DNA of 64,000 nucleotides from Pleomorphochaeta sp964545735 (GTDB lineage Bacteria > Spirochaetota > Spirochaetia > Sphaerochaetales > Sphaerochaetaceae): assembly GCA_964545735.1 (NCBI GenBank), contig CAZJGS010000001.1:1-64000 (forward strand). The letters run 5' to 3'. The notes beneath the pieces were generated by a model. It was not told the DNA's origin. It worked only from the letters and a program-made list of their open reading frames with translations, and did no database searches. The position numbers were made by a program, and so were the translations under genes. This document shows, in pieces, positions 1 through 7,304 of this stretch. Numbering within the stretch: the stretch's first letter is position 1; each line of letters begins with the position of its first letter.

Positions 1-246
1 ATTCTTTTCAATGCTCTTCACAAAAAGGAAAGATATAATCTTTTCAATGCTTCTTGATCTATATCCGCTTCTATAAGTTTTTCTATCTAGATTATGTTTA
101 CCTTTCTCACTATTACATTTCTCAGAAATCTCCAATTCCATTAGTTGTTTTGTCATCCAATCTAACATTTCTAATAAAGGATCCTTAGAATCAGCAAATT
201 CTAATAGTTTCATTTCAAAAAATGTGATATCTTTTGTTCTAGCCAT
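1..246 (-). CDS. IS256-type transposase, N-terminal part, cut by window edge
   Basis: An open frame of 82 codons reads leftward off the window from an ATG at 246, with an AGGAG Shine-Dalgarno about 8 bases upstream. The product has the N-terminal pattern of IS256/mutator-family transposases: a helical stretch with QLMELEISEK, then a charged segment and the hallmark GYRSR near residue 61. After GYRSR the frame no longer resembles the usual family continuation (basic stretch, then a proline-containing strand). That point coincides with a 13-base direct repeat (3-15 and 39-51). It may therefore be a rearranged or broken copy. Only about 80 residues are visible, so the DDE catalytic core cannot be judged. 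Confidence 0.7.
   Translation of the reverse strand, partial: MARTKDITFFEMKLLEFADSKDPLLEMLDWMTKQLMELEISEKCNSEKGKHNLDRKTYRSGYRSRSIEKIISFLFVKSIEKN
3..51. repeat. 13-base direct repeat inside transposase fragment
   Basis: The sequence tcttttcaatgct occurs at 3-15 and again at 39-51, 36 bases apart. It lies exactly where the transposase stops looking like its family, so it may mark a small duplication or insertion. Chance cannot be excluded in AT-rich DNA. Confidence 0.5.
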
Positions 247-303
247 TGTGTTTTCTCCTATATTCGGTGTCGTTACCAAACATTATGAGATTACTGATGG
301 CTT

Positions 304-324
304 TTTGCAAGTTCAAATTGCAAA
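304..324. repeat. Inverted repeat upstream of transposase
   Basis: TTTGCAA (304-310) and TTGCAAA (318-324) flank a 7-base loop. The repeat is about 60 bases upstream of the transposase start. It could be part of the element's terminal region or a regulatory hairpin. The other end of the element lies outside the window, so an IS terminus cannot be proved. Confidence 0.35.
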
Positions 325-607
325 CATCATTGTACACTACCATATATGAAAATTAAACCAATGATAGAAATATAATATTACAGATTAAGTAAATTTTAAT
401 TTGTTTCAAAAGTGGGGTTTACTTCAATTATGACTAGGACAAGAAATTCATATATATTACACAATCAGGATACTATCAAACGATATGCCTATACAATTAA
501 ACGATTTGGAGAATAATCACACTATTTGACTTCAAGGGGGTGTAGTTTTTTAACAAGGCTCTTACACCTGGGTTTGATAATAGGAATAGCTGATTAGACA
601 AAAAAAG

Positions 608-651
608 AAGCTAGTTATTATTTCTTTTCGTGTAAAGAATTAAACTAGCTT
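608..651. terminator. Hairpin, possible bidirectional terminator
   Basis: AAGCTAGTT (608-616) pairs with AACTAGCTT (643-651). The loop contains a second nested stem (TTCTTT with AAAGAA). An A-run precedes it and only a weak T-rich tract follows. The terminator role is uncertain because no adjacent gene clearly ends here. Confidence 0.35.
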
Positions 652-690
652 TCATTTATTAATGCATTGTATCAATGCTGTGTAGAATTA

Positions 691-757
691 TGCCAAAGGC
701 GAGACTTGAACTCGCATGACCTAAAGGTCAAGGAATTTTAAGTCCCTCACGCTACTA
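691..757 (-). pseudogene. 3' fragment of tRNA-Leu (anticodon UAA)
   Basis: Read on the minus strand, the 3' two thirds of a leucine tRNA are clear. There is an anticodon stem and loop with CTTAAAA (anticodon UAA), a long variable arm with stem TGACC/GGTCA, a perfect five-base-pair T arm (GCGAG/CTCGC around TTCAAGT) and a 3' acceptor strand CTTTGGC plus A. The expected 5' acceptor GCCAAAG and a D arm are not found where they should be (758-780). It is therefore not a functional tRNA. A 3' tRNA piece is what integrase-mediated insertion or element decay leaves at an attachment site. The intact copy is not in the window. Confidence 0.7.
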
Positions 758-798
758 AAGACTATTACAAAGGTAAACTAAAGTATTAACTGATAACA

Positions 799-838
799 AA
801 AATAAGGAAACTTGAAATTTTTTAAGTCCCCTTATTTT
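799..838. terminator. Intrinsic terminator-like hairpin
   Basis: AAAATAAGG (799-807) pairs with CCTTATTTT (830-838), with an inner imperfect ACTT/AAGT stem. The T-run on the right arm and A-run on the left arm suit termination in either direction. Confidence 0.5.
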
Positions 839-879
839 GCATTCCTGATCAAGAATTCCAAAAGCAAATGTAATTTAAC

Positions 880-908
880 TTGCCAAATAAATAATTCAGT
901 CCTATCAT
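880..908 (+). promoter_or_regulatory. Sigma-70-type promoter for the gene at 927
   Basis: TTGCCA (880-885), a 17-base spacer and TATCAT (903-908). A strong AAAGGGG ribosome site follows just before the ATG. Confidence 0.5.
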
Positions 909-926
909 ATTAAAAAGGGGTTACAA

Positions 927-1820
927 ATGAAAAAAACTTTTATTGCTTTTCTAACACTACTATTTGTTAGTGTAAATCTATTTAGTTCTATTAATTTTTC
1001 ACAAGTAGATGATTTATATTTTGTTGATGAAATAGCTCAAACAAAATCAATATTGGATAGTCAACTAAATGCTGCAACTAATAACAAAGATAAAGCAGAA
1101 ATATATTGGAGATTAGCTAGAGTTCAAGTAAATCTTGGTGATAAAGCTGAAGGGGATAGCAATAAGTTAGAAATATATGACTTAGGTCTTGAATATGCGA
1201 ATAAATCTATTGAATTATTTAATAATCCCTTAGCTCACCTTTGGAAATCAAGCAACGTAGGAAGAATTGGTCAAACAAAAGGAATCTTAAAATCCTTATC
1301 TGCAGCTAATGATATGAGAGATGACTTAAGAATTATCTTTGATGAATTCAATGATTTAGAAAATTCTGAAGCCTGGTATGTACTAGGAATGCTATATAAT
1401 ACAGTCCCTGGTGGTTTTATTAGTTTCGGCAATAATAATTATGGAATTTCTTATTACAGACGTGCAATAGATACTATTCCTTCTAATGTTATTTATCCAA
1501 ATCATTTTAAAGAAACAGCTATAGTTTTATATGACAGAAATTGGAATAAAAATAAAAGAACAAAAGAATTTAAAAGTTTAAATTCAGATTGGAAAAAGGA
1601 ATCCAAACCCTATGATAAATATGCTTATTATGAAGGAATGGATAGTGGTAAAAATACCCCTTATTATTCATCGGTACCAATTAATAAAATGAGTGATAGA
1701 CAAGAAGCTGTTATGCTATTAAATTATGCTGTTGCCAAATATAATGTATGGCCAACTCATACAGCTAAAGAAATTGAATCAATCGCTGAAATAAAAGATT
1801 TAATATCTAAATGGACTTAA
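927..1820 (+). CDS. Exported TPR-like protein, function unknown
   Basis: A 297-residue protein with a signal peptide at residues 1-21 (lysines, then a hydrophobic core ending FSS). No lipobox is seen, so it is probably periplasmic. The body is helical. Its middle part, about 90-190, has the look of TPR-like helical repeats of the bacterial 'regulator of microtubule dynamics'/TatT type: an AxLWKSSNVGRIG segment, then AWYVLGMLYNTVPGG and YYRRAID. In that type, helices pack around a ligand or partner. Family placement is by pattern only. The gene has its own promoter and terminator, so it is monocistronic. The start is supported by AAAGGGG seven bases upstream. Confidence 0.75.
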   Translation: MKKTFIAFLTLLFVSVNLFSSINFSQVDDLYFVDEIAQTKSILDSQLNAATNNKDKAEIYWRLARVQVNLGDKAEGDSNKLEIYDLGLEYANKSIELFNNPLAHLWKSSNVGRIGQTKGILKSLSAANDMRDDLRIIFDEFNDLENSEAWYVLGMLYNTVPGGFISFGNNNYGISYYRRAIDTIPSNVIYPNHFKETAIVLYDRNWNKNKRTKEFKSLNSDWKKESKPYDKYAYYEGMDSGKNTPYYSSVPINKMSDRQEAVMLLNYAVAKYNVWPTHTAKEIESIAEIKDLISKWT

Positions 1821-1847
1821 ATTAAGTATTTATACTTTTATCTATGG

Positions 1848-1879
1848 AGCTTGATAATTAAATTTATCAGGCTTTTTTT
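1848..1879 (+). terminator. Intrinsic terminator
   Basis: Ten-base-pair stem (1848-1857 with 1864-1873, one G-U pair) with a six-base loop, followed by seven T. It closes the gene at 927-1820. Confidence 0.85.
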
Positions 1880-1916
1880 ATATATTTTTATGTTTTATTA
1901 TTCATTATTTCTAACA

Positions 1917-1945
1917 TTGAAAATTATATTATTTTTTGTTAATAT
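1917..1945 (+). promoter_or_regulatory. Possible promoter for EF-G
   Basis: TTGAAA (1917-1922), 17-base spacer, TAATAT (1940-1945). It would give a leader of about 90 bases. The surroundings are very AT-rich, so other placements are possible. Confidence 0.35.
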
Positions 1946-2007
1946 ATTAACGGTTTATACTTTTTACATTAAAGTATTATATTAATTTTGAAAACTAGAA
2001 TTTAATT

Positions 2008-2040
2008 AGGAGTTAACACGATATTAATCGTTAATAATTT
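2008..2040 (+). promoter_or_regulatory. Hairpin between Shine-Dalgarno and start of EF-G
   Basis: AGGAG at 2008-2012 is 28 bases from the ATG at 2041, too far for normal pairing. The bases between form an inverted repeat (2013-2034: TTAA..CGAT, loop ATTA, ATCGTTAA). If this hairpin folds, only about six unpaired bases separate the Shine-Dalgarno from the ATG, which is ideal. An in-frame stop at 2035-2037 excludes an earlier start in this frame. Confidence 0.55.
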
Positions 2041-4080
2041 ATGATAGCAGATAAAACAAGAAACATAGGTATTATGGCCCACATTGATGCGGGTAAAACA
2101 ACGACAACAGAGCGCATACTATATTATAGTGGTGAAAACCACAGAATTGGTGAAGTCGATAATGGTAATGCCACAATGGATTGGATGGTCCAAGAACAAA
2201 ATAGAGGCATTACAATAGCTAGTGCCTCTACAACTTGTTATTGGAAAGATAATCAAATTAACATTATTGATACCCCTGGCCATGTAGACTTCACAGCTGA
2301 AGTTGAAAGATCTCTTAGAGTTCTCGATGGTGCTGTTGGTGTTTTTTGTGCAGTTGGAGGAGTTGAGCCTCAAACCGAGACTGTATGGAGACAAGCAGAT
2401 ACTTACAAAGTACCAAGAATAGCCTTTATCAATAAAATGGATAGATTAGGTGCTAATTTTTATAATGTAGTTGAAGAAATGGATAAAAAATTAAAAGCCC
2501 ATCCTGTCCCATTATCTATCCCTGTTGGAAGTGAAAATGAGTTTAGTGGAATTATTGATTTAATTGAACAAAAATATCTAACTTTCGATCCTGATAACTA
2601 TGGCCAAACTATAATTGAAAATGAAATCCCCTCTGATATGATTGAACTCAGTGAACAATGGAGAGAAAATTTAATAGATAAGGCCTCTCTTTTTGATGAA
2701 AAAATTATGGACTTGTTTTTTAATGATGAACCAATTCCAGGAGATATGATAAAAGCAGCAATTAGAATTGGTTGCTTGAGTAGAAAAATACTTCCAGTTT
2801 TTGTTGGATCATCCCTAAGAAATATTGGAGTTCAACCAGTACTAGATGGTGTAATAGATTTTTTACCAAGTCCCTTAGATGTTACTAGCGTTAGTGGAAT
2901 TAACATAAAGAAAAATACCCCAGTTACGATAATACATGATGAAGATGCCCAAACTCTAGCTTTGCTTTTCAAAATTCAAATGGATAGAGATGCTGGTGTA
3001 CTCTCTTATGTGAGAGTATATCGAGGAAAACTAAAAAAAGGATCTAGCATATATAATGTTACCAAATCAAAGAGAGAGCGAATTGGCAGAATACTTAGAA
3101 TGCATGCTGATAGACGAGAAGAATTAACAGAGCTAGTTGCTGGTGATATTGGTGTAATCGTTGGTTTTAAAGATATTCAAACAGGAGATACACTAGCGAG
3201 TGAAGGAGAGAAAATACTACTTGAAAAAATGACTTTCCCTACTCCTGTTATTTCAATTGCAATTGAGCCAAACTCCCAAAATGATAGTGATAAACTAAAA
3301 AAAGCACTAACTCAATTAGCGATGGAAGACCCCACCTTCACATATCAAGATGATCTAGATACAGGACAATTAATAATAAGTGGTATGGGTGAATTACACC
3401 TAGATGTACTAGTTACTAGATTAACCGATGAAATGAAGATAGCAGCGCATGTTGGTAACCCTCAAGTATCGTACAGAGAAAGCATAACAGAAACTGCAAA
3501 AGGAACTGAAGTCTTTAATAAAATTATTGCCAACAAAGAAAACTGTGCTAGCATCACTTTAGAAGTTAAACCTCTACCCAAAAGAAGTGGTAATAAATTT
3601 AAAATTACTGCTAATACCAGACTGATAGATCCTAAAATTTTAGCTGCAATTGAAAGAGGAGTTACGAATTCTTTCCTCAGTGGAATAAAGTATGGTTATG
3701 AAGTGTGTGATCTAGAGGCTACTGTTACAGCAATTAAATATGATGAATTAACTGCGAGTGAATTTGCTTTTGAAGCTTGTTCTTCTATGTGTTTTGATAG
3801 AGTTTGTCAAAGTGCAAGCCCTGTATTAATGGAGCCAATTATGAAAGTAGAAATCGTTGTTCCAAATCAATATGTTGGTGAAGTTATCGGTGGTTTAACT
3901 AGTAGAGGCGGAATCGTACATAAAATTGATTCTAAAATCAATGCGGATCATATTAGTGCTGAATCTCCACTTTCAAAAATGTTTGGGTATTCAACAGCTC
4001 TCAGATCTGTAACACAAGGAAGAGGTAATTTCTCAATGGAATTTGATCATTACTCTACTAAAATTGATAAAAAATATTAA
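2041..4080 (+). CDS. Elongation factor G paralogue, probably spirochaete EF-G2/recycling type
   Basis: A 679-residue GTPase with all EF-G G-motifs: AHIDAGKT (13-20), RGITI in switch I, DTPGH (77-81) and NKMD (131-134). Domains II-V follow, ending with the typical GYSTALRSVTQGRG. Domain IV is unusual: the canonical tip SGGxGQYG and the HxVDSSE loop are replaced by NKENCAS and ELTASEFAF. Those loops enter the decoding site during translocation. In spirochaetes one EF-G translocates and a second works with RRF in ribosome recycling, so I infer the latter role. The frr gene is at 37304. No sign of a TetM-type resistance protein was seen. The start is fixed by an upstream in-frame stop. An XRE gene follows 26 bases later. 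Confidence 0.85.
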   Translation: MIADKTRNIGIMAHIDAGKTTTTERILYYSGENHRIGEVDNGNATMDWMVQEQNRGITIASASTTCYWKDNQINIIDTPGHVDFTAEVERSLRVLDGAVGVFCAVGGVEPQTETVWRQADTYKVPRIAFINKMDRLGANFYNVVEEMDKKLKAHPVPLSIPVGSENEFSGIIDLIEQKYLTFDPDNYGQTIIENEIPSDMIELSEQWRENLIDKASLFDEKIMDLFFNDEPIPGDMIKAAIRIGCLSRKILPVFVGSSLRNIGVQPVLDGVIDFLPSPLDVTSVSGINIKKNTPVTIIHDEDAQTLALLFKIQMDRDAGVLSYVRVYRGKLKKGSSIYNVTKSKRERIGRILRMHADRREELTELVAGDIGVIVGFKDIQTGDTLASEGEKILLEKMTFPTPVISIAIEPNSQNDSDKLKKALTQLAMEDPTFTYQDDLDTGQLIISGMGELHLDVLVTRLTDEMKIAAHVGNPQVSYRESITETAKGTEVFNKIIANKENCASITLEVKPLPKRSGNKFKITANTRLIDPKILAAIERGVTNSFLSGIKYGYEVCDLEATVTAIKYDELTASEFAFEACSSMCFDRVCQSASPVLMEPIMKVEIVVPNQYVGEVIGGLTSRGGIVHKIDSKINADHISAESPLSKMFGYSTALRSVTQGRGNFSMEFDHYSTKIDKKY

Positions 4081-4106
4081 TAGCAACACACCAAAGGAAC
4101 TATATA

Positions 4107-4430
4107 ATGGATGAAAGCCCTATTTTAAAAGCAATTTTTGCCAACAATCTAAGAATAAGACGAAAAAAAGAAGGGTTAACTCAAGCCCAGTTATCTAAAA
4201 AGATTAACGTTTCTACTTCGTTTGTTACTGAAATTGAAAATGCAAGAAAAGCTCCATCTTTTTCAACAATTGAAAAAATTTCCCGAGTGTTAAATGCTCC
4301 TAGCTGGTCATTTTTTTGTGAATATGGTGATAAAATTACCATAGATTCTGCTGAAAAAGAAAAACTTTCTTTTGAACTAAAAAATCAATTAGCAAGTACT
4401 ATTGATATTTTTTTTAAAACAAAGATATAA
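4107..4430 (+). CDS. Small XRE-family HTH regulator
   Basis: A 107-residue protein whose first 65 residues are a classic Cro/CI helix-turn-helix: LRIRRKKEGLTQAQLSKKI, then FVTEIENARKAPS and a final helix ending LNAPSWSFF. The remaining 40 residues are charged and have no recognisable ligand domain. It lies 26 bases after EF-G with AAGGA about eight bases before its ATG, so it is probably cotranscribed with EF-G. The target is unknown. It could be autoregulatory or act on the sugar operon downstream, but nothing shows this. Confidence 0.85.
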   Translation: MDESPILKAIFANNLRIRRKKEGLTQAQLSKKINVSTSFVTEIENARKAPSFSTIEKISRVLNAPSWSFFCEYGDKITIDSAEKEKLSFELKNQLASTIDIFFKTKI

Positions 4431-4460
4431 GTAAAAATTTTTATTAAGTTTTAATTATAA

Positions 4461-4500
4461 AGGGAGCATATTCTGATATTTTTCAGTGCTCCCTATTTTA
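4461..4500. terminator. Bidirectional terminator between convergent genes
   Basis: AGGGAGCA (4461-4468) pairs with TGCTCCCT (4487-4494), with an inner CTGA/TCAG stem and T-rich flanks. It serves the XRE gene and the LacI gene, which converge here. Confidence 0.8.
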
Positions 4501-4513
4501 TTCCCTTTAAGTG

Positions 4514-5584
4514 TTAGTTGTTCTTTCTAGGATTAGAAGTGCTTTTTCTCTCTATTAATTTACTTGAATATTCGATTCTAGTAACATTTCTGATTCCCTC
4601 ATCATGAACTTCGTTGTTTTGCATTCTGCTATAAATAAGGGTAATAGCCCTTCTACCTCGCTCTACAATATAGTTTTCGACAGTAGTGAGACCAATTGCA
4701 CCAAACTTTGAAGGAAATATATTATCAAATCCACAAACACTATAATCCTCAGGAATACTAAAACCACAATCAATAATTGCATCCATAATTCCGTATGCAA
4801 CCATATCATTAATTGCCACTATAGCCGTAACCTCAGGATGATCTTTTAAACATTCAATAGCTAATTTATATCCAGTCTCATATTCAATATCAACATTATT
4901 AAGTTCTATCAAGGATTCTACATTGTAAGAACATACAATTAATTCTTCTTGTATATTTTGCAATTTCATCTCTTCTAGCAATCCGTTTCTTCTTCTAACT
5001 CTCGCACTGTGATAAGAATTCAAACTTGTTGAAATATAGGCAATCTTTTTGTGTCCTAAATTTAATAAATGTCTTGCAACTTTTCTTCCAGCATCAAAAT
5101 TATTAAGATCAATTGTATCAAATTTTAAATTATCATTATAATCACCGACTGCAACCATAGGGAAGTTTTTACATAGTTCTAAGGCTAGTTTTTCCATTTG
5201 AGGTATCATAGCAAATACTATTGCTGCTATTTGAGAATGTTGAGCATAGCTGAATATATCTTCTTCAACACTCATATCCCAATAGGTATTTCTTATAATG
5301 GTTCTAAGACCTAATTTGAAGGCTTGCATTTCCATACCCTGAATCAAAGTTGCATAATAGGGATTATAAACAGAAGGACAGATAATTATGATGGTATCGC
5401 TATAGCGAGTATCTTTTTGTTTTCTAGTTTTATATTCAAGCTCTTTTGTAATTTGAGTAACTCTATCTATTGTATCTCTGGAAAAACGTGAAAGTTTTTT
5501 CCCTGAAATAATCATAGAAACACTAGCTGTTGATAATTCAGCTTTATCTGCAATATCTTGTAATGTTACTTTCTTTTTCCTCAT
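4514..5584 (-). CDS. LacI/GalR-family transcriptional regulator
   Basis: A 356-residue regulator. The N-terminal LacI helix-turn-helix (KKVTLQDIADKAELSTASVS) and hinge are followed by a periplasmic-binding-protein-like effector domain with NPYYATLIQGME, YDAGRK-like NNFDAGRKVARHL and GFDNIFPSKF. The best start is the ATG at 5584, preceded by GGAG at six bases; the upstream TTG at 5596 has no ribosome site. It is divergent from the ABC importer at 5875, so it most likely represses that operon in response to the imported sugar or polyol. The effector is not predictable from sequence. Confidence 0.9.
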   Translation of the reverse strand: MRKKKVTLQDIADKAELSTASVSMIISGKKLSRFSRDTIDRVTQITKELEYKTRKQKDTRYSDTIIIICPSVYNPYYATLIQGMEMQAFKLGLRTIIRNTYWDMSVEEDIFSYAQHSQIAAIVFAMIPQMEKLALELCKNFPMVAVGDYNDNLKFDTIDLNNFDAGRKVARHLLNLGHKKIAYISTSLNSYHSARVRRRNGLLEEMKLQNIQEELIVCSYNVESLIELNNVDIEYETGYKLAIECLKDHPEVTAIVAINDMVAYGIMDAIIDCGFSIPEDYSVCGFDNIFPSKFGAIGLTTVENYIVERGRRAITLIYSRMQNNEVHDEGIRNVTRIEYSSKLIERKSTSNPRKNN

Positions 5585-5749
5585 TAAGTACTCCAAAAGA
5601 CTTTTTTACAGTTTAACAAAAATTGATAAAAAAGCAATACTTAACTAAACTTAAACATAAAATTAACTTACTTTTACTCAATATCACCCAAATTGATATA
5701 TAAAAAAATATTTTCACTAAAATTTACTTGATAATTAGATAAAAATTCA

Positions 5750-5778
5750 TTGCAAGATTGAATTGTGTAGCTTATAAT
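5750..5778 (+). promoter_or_regulatory. Promoter of the ABC importer operon
   Basis: TTGCAA (5750-5755), 17-base spacer and perfect TATAAT (5773-5778). It is the best promoter in the divergent region and gives a leader of about 90 bases. Confidence 0.6.
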
Positions 5779-5793
5779 AATTCTAAAGAGGTT

Positions 5794-5813
5794 AATATTT
5801 TTTAAAAAATATT
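5794..5813. promoter_or_regulatory. Perfect 20-base AT palindrome, possible operator
   Basis: AATATTTTTT at 5794-5803 is followed directly by its reverse complement at 5804-5813, just downstream of the expected transcription start. It could be an operator or only an AT-rich hairpin. It lacks the central CG usual in LacI-family operators. Confidence 0.35.
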
Positions 5814-5830
5814 TAAATTATTAACTAATA

Positions 5831-5846
5831 TCAGGAGCGATCCTGA
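5831..5846. promoter_or_regulatory. Palindrome in leader, candidate LacI-type operator
   Basis: TCAGGA-GCGA-TCCTGA is a perfect six-base inverted repeat with a four-base centre, between promoter and ribosome site. LacI-family sites are often even palindromes with a central CG; here the centre is GCGA. It could equally be an RNA hairpin. Confidence 0.4.
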
Positions 5847-5874
5847 ATATTTATTTCACAAAAAGGAGAGTGTG

Positions 5875-7224
5875 ATGAAAAAAATTTTAGTTTTATTACT
5901 ATCTATTATGATAAGCATGACTTGCTTATTTGCAAATGGACAAAGTGAAATCACAATGAAGAAGGCTTTAGATGATAAAGCACCCGTTACCATTCAATTT
6001 TGGCATGCTATGTCTGGATCTCGTATTGAGTTAATTCAAGGTATTGTTGATAACTTTATGGCAGAAAATCCAAATATTACTGTTGAAGTACAATATGCTG
6101 GGAGTTATAACGATACTTTAAATAAGGTAAAATCAGCTTATAAAGCTGGAAATGCACCTGCAGTATTCCATAGTTATGAAATTGGTACTTTGGGTATGAT
6201 TAATAGTGGTTTAATTTCACCAATTGATGAATTAGCTATTAAATATGGAGAGGAAATAGATTGGGATAATTTCTTTGTACCAGTACAGAGTTATTATAAA
6301 TATCAAGGACAACATTATTCAATGCCTTTTAATTCTTCAACTCCTTTACTGTTTTATAATAAGACATTATTCGAAAAAGCTGGATTAGATGCAAATAATC
6401 CTCCTGAAACATATGCTGAAGTTGTAGCTGCCGCAAAAGCCCTAAAAGCTAGCGGAATTGATACACCTGTAACTTGGAATCTACATGGATGGTATTTTGA
6501 AGAAATGATTGCTTTACAAGATGCGCCTTTTGCAAATAACGACAATGGTCGTGGAAAAGAATTACCAACAGAAGTATTGTTTAATGGCCCAGCCGGAAAG
6601 AAAGTATTAGATTGGTGGGTTGGAATGTATAATGATGGCTTATTTAATGATGTTGGTCCTGGTTGGGATAATCATAGAGCTGCATTTAGTTCAGGCACAG
6701 CCGCAATTGCTCTATCATCATCTTCTGACGTTAACCTATTTACAAAAGCCTTAAATGATAAGGGTTGGGAATTAGGAACAGGATTTATTCCTCATCCAGA
6801 AGGCTCTACAGGTGGAGTAGCTATTGGTGGTGGTACACTTTGGATTACTAATAATTTAACACAAGAACAAGAATTAGCTGCTGTAAAACTCGAGAAATTC
6901 ATTGCAAATGACGATTCTCAAAAAGCATGGCATAAAGGCACAGGTTATTTCCCTGTAACAAAATCTGCTATGGACTCATTAGAAAATGAAGGTTGGTTTG
7001 TTGAAAATCCTAATTACAAAACTGCTTTTGATCAATTACTCGTTAGTCCTGGTACTCTTAATTCTTCAGGTTCTCTTCTTGGTGTATTCCCAGAAACAAG
7101 AGCTATTATTCAATCTGCTATTCAAGAATGTTATCAAGGAAAAGATACTCAAGTTGCCCTTGATGAAGCTGCTAAAAAAGTAAATGATTTAATTACAGAA
7201 TGGAATGAAGTTATTCAATTATAA
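5875..7224 (+). CDS. ABC sugar/glycerophosphate-type substrate-binding protein
   Basis: A 449-residue extracytoplasmic binding protein of family 1 (UgpB-like). The export signal is residues 1-21 (lysines, hydrophobic core, CLFANGQ). A cysteine precedes LFA, but the residues before it are a poor lipobox, so soluble or lipid-anchored is open. The mature part begins VTIQFWHAMSG and contains SYNDTLNKVKSAYKAG and PAVFHSYEIG, which is closest to the glycerol-3-phosphate/oligosaccharide binders. The ATG at 5875 is preferred over the GTG at 5872 because AGGAG lies six bases upstream of the ATG. Two permeases follow. The ligand is unknown. Confidence 0.88.
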   Translation: MKKILVLLLSIMISMTCLFANGQSEITMKKALDDKAPVTIQFWHAMSGSRIELIQGIVDNFMAENPNITVEVQYAGSYNDTLNKVKSAYKAGNAPAVFHSYEIGTLGMINSGLISPIDELAIKYGEEIDWDNFFVPVQSYYKYQGQHYSMPFNSSTPLLFYNKTLFEKAGLDANNPPETYAEVVAAAKALKASGIDTPVTWNLHGWYFEEMIALQDAPFANNDNGRGKELPTEVLFNGPAGKKVLDWWVGMYNDGLFNDVGPGWDNHRAAFSSGTAAIALSSSSDVNLFTKALNDKGWELGTGFIPHPEGSTGGVAIGGGTLWITNNLTQEQELAAVKLEKFIANDDSQKAWHKGTGYFPVTKSAMDSLENEGWFVENPNYKTAFDQLLVSPGTLNSSGSLLGVFPETRAIIQSAIQECYQGKDTQVALDEAAKKVNDLITEWNEVIQL

Positions 7225-7244
7225 AATTCAATAATTTTCACATT

Positions 7245-7268
7245 ACAGGGGCTTTAATAGGCCCCTGT
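7245..7268 (+). terminator. Intercistronic hairpin after binding-protein gene
   Basis: ACAGGGGC (7245-7252) pairs with GCCCCTGT (7261-7268) around an eight-base loop. No T-run follows. Such hairpins after binding-protein genes usually protect the upstream message and lower downstream expression; full termination is unlikely. Confidence 0.7.
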
Positions 7269-7304
7269 ATATTCTATAAAAATTACTCTTAAAGGGAGGT
7301 AAGG

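Larger units (their letters stand above)
247..926. other. Non-coding accessory stretch
   Basis: No credible gene is visible over about 680 bases. The stretch contains the inverted repeat at 304-324, a hairpin at 608-651 (9-bp stem, AAGCTAGTT with AACTAGCTT), a tRNA-Leu fragment, a second hairpin at 799-838 and the promoter of the next gene. A 28-codon frame from 430 is too short and featureless to call. Transposase, tRNA fragment and empty sequence together look like the worn edge of a mobile region. Confidence 0.6.

Noticed and set aside
430..516. 28-codon frame in the accessory stretch
   Set aside because: No ribosome site and no recognisable sequence; it may be debris of a lost gene, but this cannot be supported.
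691..780. Functional tRNA-Leu
   Set aside because: The 5' acceptor strand and D arm do not form, so a mature tRNA is impossible despite a perfect T arm.
2041..4080. TetM-like ribosomal protection protein
   Set aside because: Domain IV tip differs from EF-G, but the G domain (TMDWM, QEQNRGITI) and C-terminus are EF-G type, not the TetM pattern.
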